Positions 59,901 to 64,000 of a stretch of 64,000 bases of DNA are shown here, one piece after another. The position numbers and the translations under genes were made by a program. The DNA is taken from the NCBI GenBank assembly GCA_948144175.1, contig CANXME010000532.1, forward strand, positions 3,037,001 through 3,101,000, read 5' to 3'. The stretch's first letter is position 1. The number at the start of each line of letters is the position of its first letter. Below the pieces are notes generated by a model. That model ran no database searches. It was not told the DNA's origin and was given only the letters and a program-made list of their open reading frames with translations. The stretch is from Closterium sp. NIES-65. Its lineage: Eukaryota; Streptophyta; Zygnematophyceae; Desmidiales; Closteriaceae.

Positions 59901-62791
59901 TCCTGGGAGGACAGATAACGACGAGAGGAGGGGTGGTAAAACTGCCACCCTGGGGCGTCAGTGGGGAAGCCAAGGAAGACACAGGGAGCAGCACGAGGGG
60001 ACAGCTTGTCCGCAGACAAGTCGCGGACAAACGCCCGAGATCCCCAGACACGGAACACAGACGCATCGCCAACCTTCCCCGTCCACAGCAAGGCTGGGGA
60101 CATCGCAGGCCGAGAGACCCGGGGGTGGAGGTTGAGCTGATGCGCCGCGTACCTCACTACAAACGGCCACAGAAAATGGGGGGCAGCCGCATGCATCATG
60201 GACGTACGAGCGACATCCATGACCATGCCAATGCGGCGCTCATCAATCCCATTTTGCTGTGGTGAGTCCGGAAGCGTGAAGGTCTGGCGGATCCCCCGTG
60301 CACGGCAGTAGTCTCGCAGAAGGCGAGAAGAGAACTCTCCGCCTCTGTCCGAGTGCAGGCGCAGAACAGGAAAGTCCGAGCCGAAGATCTTCCTGAGCTA
60401 GAGACGAGCCTCGCGGATCCAGTCGATCAGCACCTCAGTGACCGCACCCTTGCTGCGCAAGGGGAGGACTGTGGTGTAACGCGAGTAGTCGTCAACCACC
60501 AACAGGAAGTAGCGCTCGTGACCCTGCCCACGGACGGGGGCTGGGCCCCACACATCCATGTGAAGCGTCTGCAGGGGAGCCTCTGTCGGGGGGAAGTGGG
60601 AGGAGTGAGGAGTAGCCCGGAGGCGACCCTCGACACAGGGGACACAGGAAGGTCCTGGCCCGGAGGGGAGAGGAGGGAGAGACTGGGGAAGACCAGAGAC
60701 AAGGACACGGGAAGCCATGCTCCGAAGACGGGGCAAGGAGGGGTGGCCAAGACGGTGGTGCCACAGGAGAGTCTCGTGAGACAGGAGGCGACAAGAACAG
60801 GGGGCAGACTCAGGACCTGACCGGGACGCAGCAGCAAGCACCTGACCTGACGCAGCCACCTGACCAGACGCAGGGACAGGAGGAGACTCAACTGTCAGGG
60901 TGTAGAGACTCGACCCAGGCCGACGCGAGAACGTGGCCAGGTGGCGGCCTGTGCGTGCCTCCGTGCAGTGGGTCACCCGCTGACTCGCAGGAGTGAACTG
61001 GTGAACCCCCACATCCTGCAGGTCCGCTCCACTCACCAAGTTCGTAGAGAACGAGGGAAGGTACAGACCAGACAGGGTGCCCGAAGGGGCAGCCGGACAC
61101 GGGAGGACAGTGGAGAAGTGAGACAGGACAGGACCCCCAGAGGGGTCAGCAAGGGAGACCGCAACCGGCCGGCCGAGCGGCGTAAGGGTAGTGCGGTCCC
61201 GAAAGAAGGAGCGAGAAGCCCCGGAGTCAAGTGTGAAAGTGAGGGAGGACGAGGACGACGCAGTACCTGAGAGCGCAGTCTCACCAGTTGCTGAGAGTAC
61301 AGACGCACTGGCACCTAGAGCAGCAGCCTCACAAGCACCTAGCGCAGCAGCACCAATGCCCGGGTCGGGCTGGAAACACCGGTAACCCTCATTCTCCTCA
61401 CTATAATCCACAGCATACATAGCAGCAAGGATAGCATCAAAATCAAGATCAAAGATCGCTACACCAGCCCTAAGAAGCTCATCCCAGCGAGGGATCTCAC
61501 TAGCCCCAGGGAACTGCCGACGCCAAGCGTCCGTCAGGCGGCCAAAGCAGCGCTGGGTGGCGTGGGCACCCCCACACTGCTCACCCGCGCGGTCGCCGGA
61601 ACGAAGAACGTAGGTGCAGGGACCAGTACCCCCACCCCTCTGACGCCCAGCGTACCACTCACGAAGCTGCTGAGGCGGAGGGATGTCCCGCGAGCGCTGC
61701 TGCTGCTGCCGCTGCGAGCGCTGGCCACCACCACCGCCGCTACGCTGCTGGGTACCACCCCGACCAGCTCCACCTCCTCCACCACCACCGCCTCCTCCGC
61801 TGCCGCATCCACCGCCTCCACCTCCGCCGCCTCCACCTCCGCCGCTGCCACCACCACCACCGCTGGCACCACCACCACCGTCTCCGCCGCTGCTGCCACC
61901 ACCACCACCACCACCCCCGCCACTAGTCCCGCCACCACCCCCACTCCCTCCGCCGCCACCGCCGCCACCGCCACCGCCCCCTCCAGCTCCACCCGCGCCC
62001 TTGCCCCCCTTGCCTTTGCTAGAGCGACGTCTCCCACTAGGGGTAGACGCCGCGCCGACCGACTCAAGACCAAGCAGGTCGGCAGCAGCAGCAGAGGCAA
62101 CAGAGGGCAGCAAGGGGGAAGGAGAGCACCCCTCAAAGATGGGGGTGCGAGGGTCACCACGAGAAGCACCTACAGCGACTATGCTCTTCTCCGCTGCGAG
62201 GAGGGCCTTCTCGAGGAGGTCGACGGTGAGGGTGGTGGGACAGACAGCGAGAAAGTGGTCCCTAACGACGCGAAGGGAGTCAGGGAGGCGCGCGACTACG
62301 TAGTAGAGAGCGATGTACATGGGGGGGGGGTTCTTAGCGCAGAAGTCAGCAGGAAGGGCGGCGCGGTAGCGAGTGTCAGTAGTGCGGAGGTGCGTAATGA
62401 GGTCAGCAACAGTGGGAAAGGCAGAGAGGTCAGGAAAGAGGTAGGGAAGCATGAGACGGCTCAATGCAGCAGTGGCAGGGGAGGAGTAGCGCGCAACTAC
62501 AGCGTCGTACAAGGTCTGAGCACTCTTGTACTGGCTAAAGTGCGCACGCTCAGAGGTAGGGAGGTGGCGACGCACAGCAAGACGTGCAGCAGCATCGCGG
62601 GTGGCCCACTGAGAGCGGACAGAGGGATCAGCATCAGCAGCAGGAGGAGGAGAGGCGCCAGAGGTGAGGTCAAAGAGAGAAAGGTCGTCAGCCCTGTCGC
62701 ACTGTAAGAACAGCTGCAGGTCGTTTAACCAGACCTCAAAATCAATGGCGCGACCCTCAGCGTCGAAAGCTAGGACACTAGGGGTAGCCAT
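56944..62791 (-). pseudogene. copia M Gag-Pol, nearly intact (one stop, one frameshift)
   Basis: ATG at 62791 (MATPSVLAFDAEGRAIDFEVW). Gag keeps its poly-C tract at 10 (62321-62330), so the frame stays open through the Gly-rich stretch (about 61750-61990), Cys/His cluster, protease (TLDSGAS, about 61220), GAG pre-integrase and the first part of integrase. TAG at 60398-60400, at a Gln position, is the only stop. Integrase, spacer and RT (YVDDLVFAT, about 57925) continue to about 57545, where one extra base (GGAGAAAACATA) shifts the frame. RNase H is intact in the next frame to 56944. This copy is best placed to show what the minus-strand family encodes. Confidence 0.92.
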
Positions 62792-63109
62792 GGCGACGAC
62801 AGCGACGCAGTGCAAGCAGTAGGGAAAGAGCTCGCAGTGTCAGTGGGACTGTGCTCACCAGGCAGGGCAGGTCGTGCAGCTCTGCAGAAAGGCGGCTCAG
62901 CGACCGGGCAGCTCGGGTGCACAGCGGCTCGGCTCCCGGGCGGCTCGGTGGCTGGGCGGCTGGGGCGCAGGGCGGCTCGGCTCCCGGACGGCTCGGCGGC
63001 TGGGCGGCTCGGGTGCAGGGCGGCTCGGCTCCCGGGCGGCTCGGCGGCAGGGCGGCTCGGGTCCCGGGCGGCTCGGCGTTGGGCGGCGGCTCCCGGGCGG
63101 TTCGGCTGC

Positions 63110-63860
63110 TGGGGCGGCCCGGCCGGGAGATGCAGGGGCGGGGCCGTCAGGTGCAGCGGCGGGTCGACCGGTGCAGTGGCGGGCCGGCAGGTGCAGCGGC
63201 GGGCCGGCAGGTGCAGCGGTGGGCCGGCAGGTGCAGCGGCGGGCCGGCAGGTGCAGGTGGCGGGCCGTAGGGTGCAGCGGCGGGCCGTAGGGTGCACCGG
63301 CGGGCCGGCAGGTGCAGCGGCAGGGCCGTCAGGTGAAGCGGCGGGCCGCTGGGTGCAGCGGCGGGCCGGCAGGTGCAGCGGCGGGCCGGCAGGAGCAGCG
63401 GCGGGCCGGCAGGAGCAGCGGCGGGGCCGTCAGGTGAGGCGGCGGGCCGGCAGGAGCAGCGGCGGGCCGTAGGGTGCAGTGGCGGGGCCGTCAGAGGCGG
63501 CGGGCCGCTGGGTGCAGCGGCGGGCCGGCAGGTGCAGCGGCGGGCCGGCAGGAGCAACGGCGGGCCGTAGGGTGCAGCGGCGGGGCCGTCAGAGGCGGCG
63601 GGCCGTAGGGTGCAGCGGCGGGCCGTAGGGTGCAGCGGCGGGGCCGTCAGAGGCGGCGGCGGGGCCGCGGCAGTAGAGGCGGGGCCGCGTCAGGGGAGGC
63701 GGCGGGGCCGCGTCAGGGGAGGCGGCGGGGCCGCGTCAGGGGAGGCGGCGGGGCCGCGTCAGGGGAGGCGGCGGGGCCGCGTCAAGCAGGCGGCGGGGCC
63801 GCGATCAGGAGAGGTGGCGGGGCCGCGTCTGAGGGACAGCGGGGCCGCGAGGGAAAAGGC
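63110..63860 (-). repeat. GC-rich tandem repeats in copia M leader
   Basis: The ~20-base unit GGGCCGGCAGGTGCAGCGGC (63110-63600) changes to GAGGCGGCGGGGCCGCGTCA (63660-63840). A related GGCGGCTCGG(G/C)TCCCGG series lies at 62920-63090. Confidence 0.85.
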
Positions 63861-63876
63861 GACCCGAGGGGTCGCT

Positions 63877-63904
63877 AAAAAAAAGGGCGCGCCTCGGGGC
63901 GCGC
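63877..63904 (-). promoter_or_regulatory. leader hairpin with oligo-T tail, copia M
   Basis: The minus strand reads GCGCGCC-CCGA-GGCGCGC (63887-63904), then CC and eight T's (63877-63884), about 37 bases downstream of the primer site (63941-63954). Confidence 0.85.
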
Positions 63905-64000
63905 TTCGGTGGGCCCTAAAAAAACGGTCCTAAGGCAGGACCCGCTCTATACCATGTGAAGCAAGGAAAACAGGAATGAGAATGACTAAGGAAAGATTGG

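Larger units (their letters stand above)
56601..64000 (-). mobile_element. copia M, minus strand, runs off the window end
   Basis: The 3' LTR is 56601-56732 (TGTGAAGCAAGG..CTCTGACA), and the 5' LTR starts at 63955 and is cut by the window end. In the ~45 bases that can be compared they differ by one base. The left target would be TAGGC (56596-56600); the right copy is outside. The primer site is ATGGTATAGAGCGGG (minus), missing one C. The 3' block core is 56800-56815. Confidence 0.92.

Overview
The window is eukaryotic nuclear DNA. A cytosolic ribosomal protein S4 gene with five GT-AG introns matches the land-plant form, LTR elements use an initiator-Met-type primer site, and one gene carries a plastid-transit-peptide-like N-terminus. 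A streptophyte (charophyte alga or bryophyte-grade plant) fits best. The GC-rich retrotransposons would suit a zygnematophyte such as Closterium, but that is only an inference.

Layout. 1-3400 holds RPS4 (plus strand, six exons, 263 codons). 4983-10466 holds two tandem F-box/leucine-rich-repeat genes: the first is nearly whole, the second is a 5'-truncated pseudogene. 11142-11729 (minus) encodes a probable plastid-targeted protein with one membrane segment. 12343-13779 is a small non-coding LTR element.

From about 14.06 kb to 51.95 kb lies one nested retrotransposon stack that can be read through its target-site duplications (TSDs). An old copia relic (element C) was split by copia A (15497-51457, TSD GGTAC). 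Copia A was split by copia B (16503-23790, TSD AGCTG, polyprotein fully open) and by chromodomain Ty3/gypsy D (24704-49555, TSD ATGTT). Gypsy D was split by minus-strand copia E (25795-37534, TSD CGTCG) and copia L (37725-45304, TSD AAAAG). The leader of E holds a rearranged copia piece F and non-autonomous element G (35755-37298, TSD GCTAG).

Beyond a 470-bp CA/CG microsatellite come three very small elements: K (52835-53419, three LTRs in tandem, TSD TGTGG), H (54027-55463, identical LTRs, TSD GCACA) and J (55811-56155, 345 bp, TSD TGTTG). H and J sit in copia relic I. Copia M (56601 to beyond the window end, minus) closes the window.

The elements form an interacting set. Copia B, E, F, L and M share a polyprotein type with large low-complexity inserts, a GC-rich repeat leader, and a conserved block before the 3' LTR. 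G and H have no proteins but keep that 3' block and carry three copies of a leader hairpin that L and M have once. This looks like a parasite/host pair of retrotransposons sharing cis-acting RNA signals, and it is the most interesting signal here.
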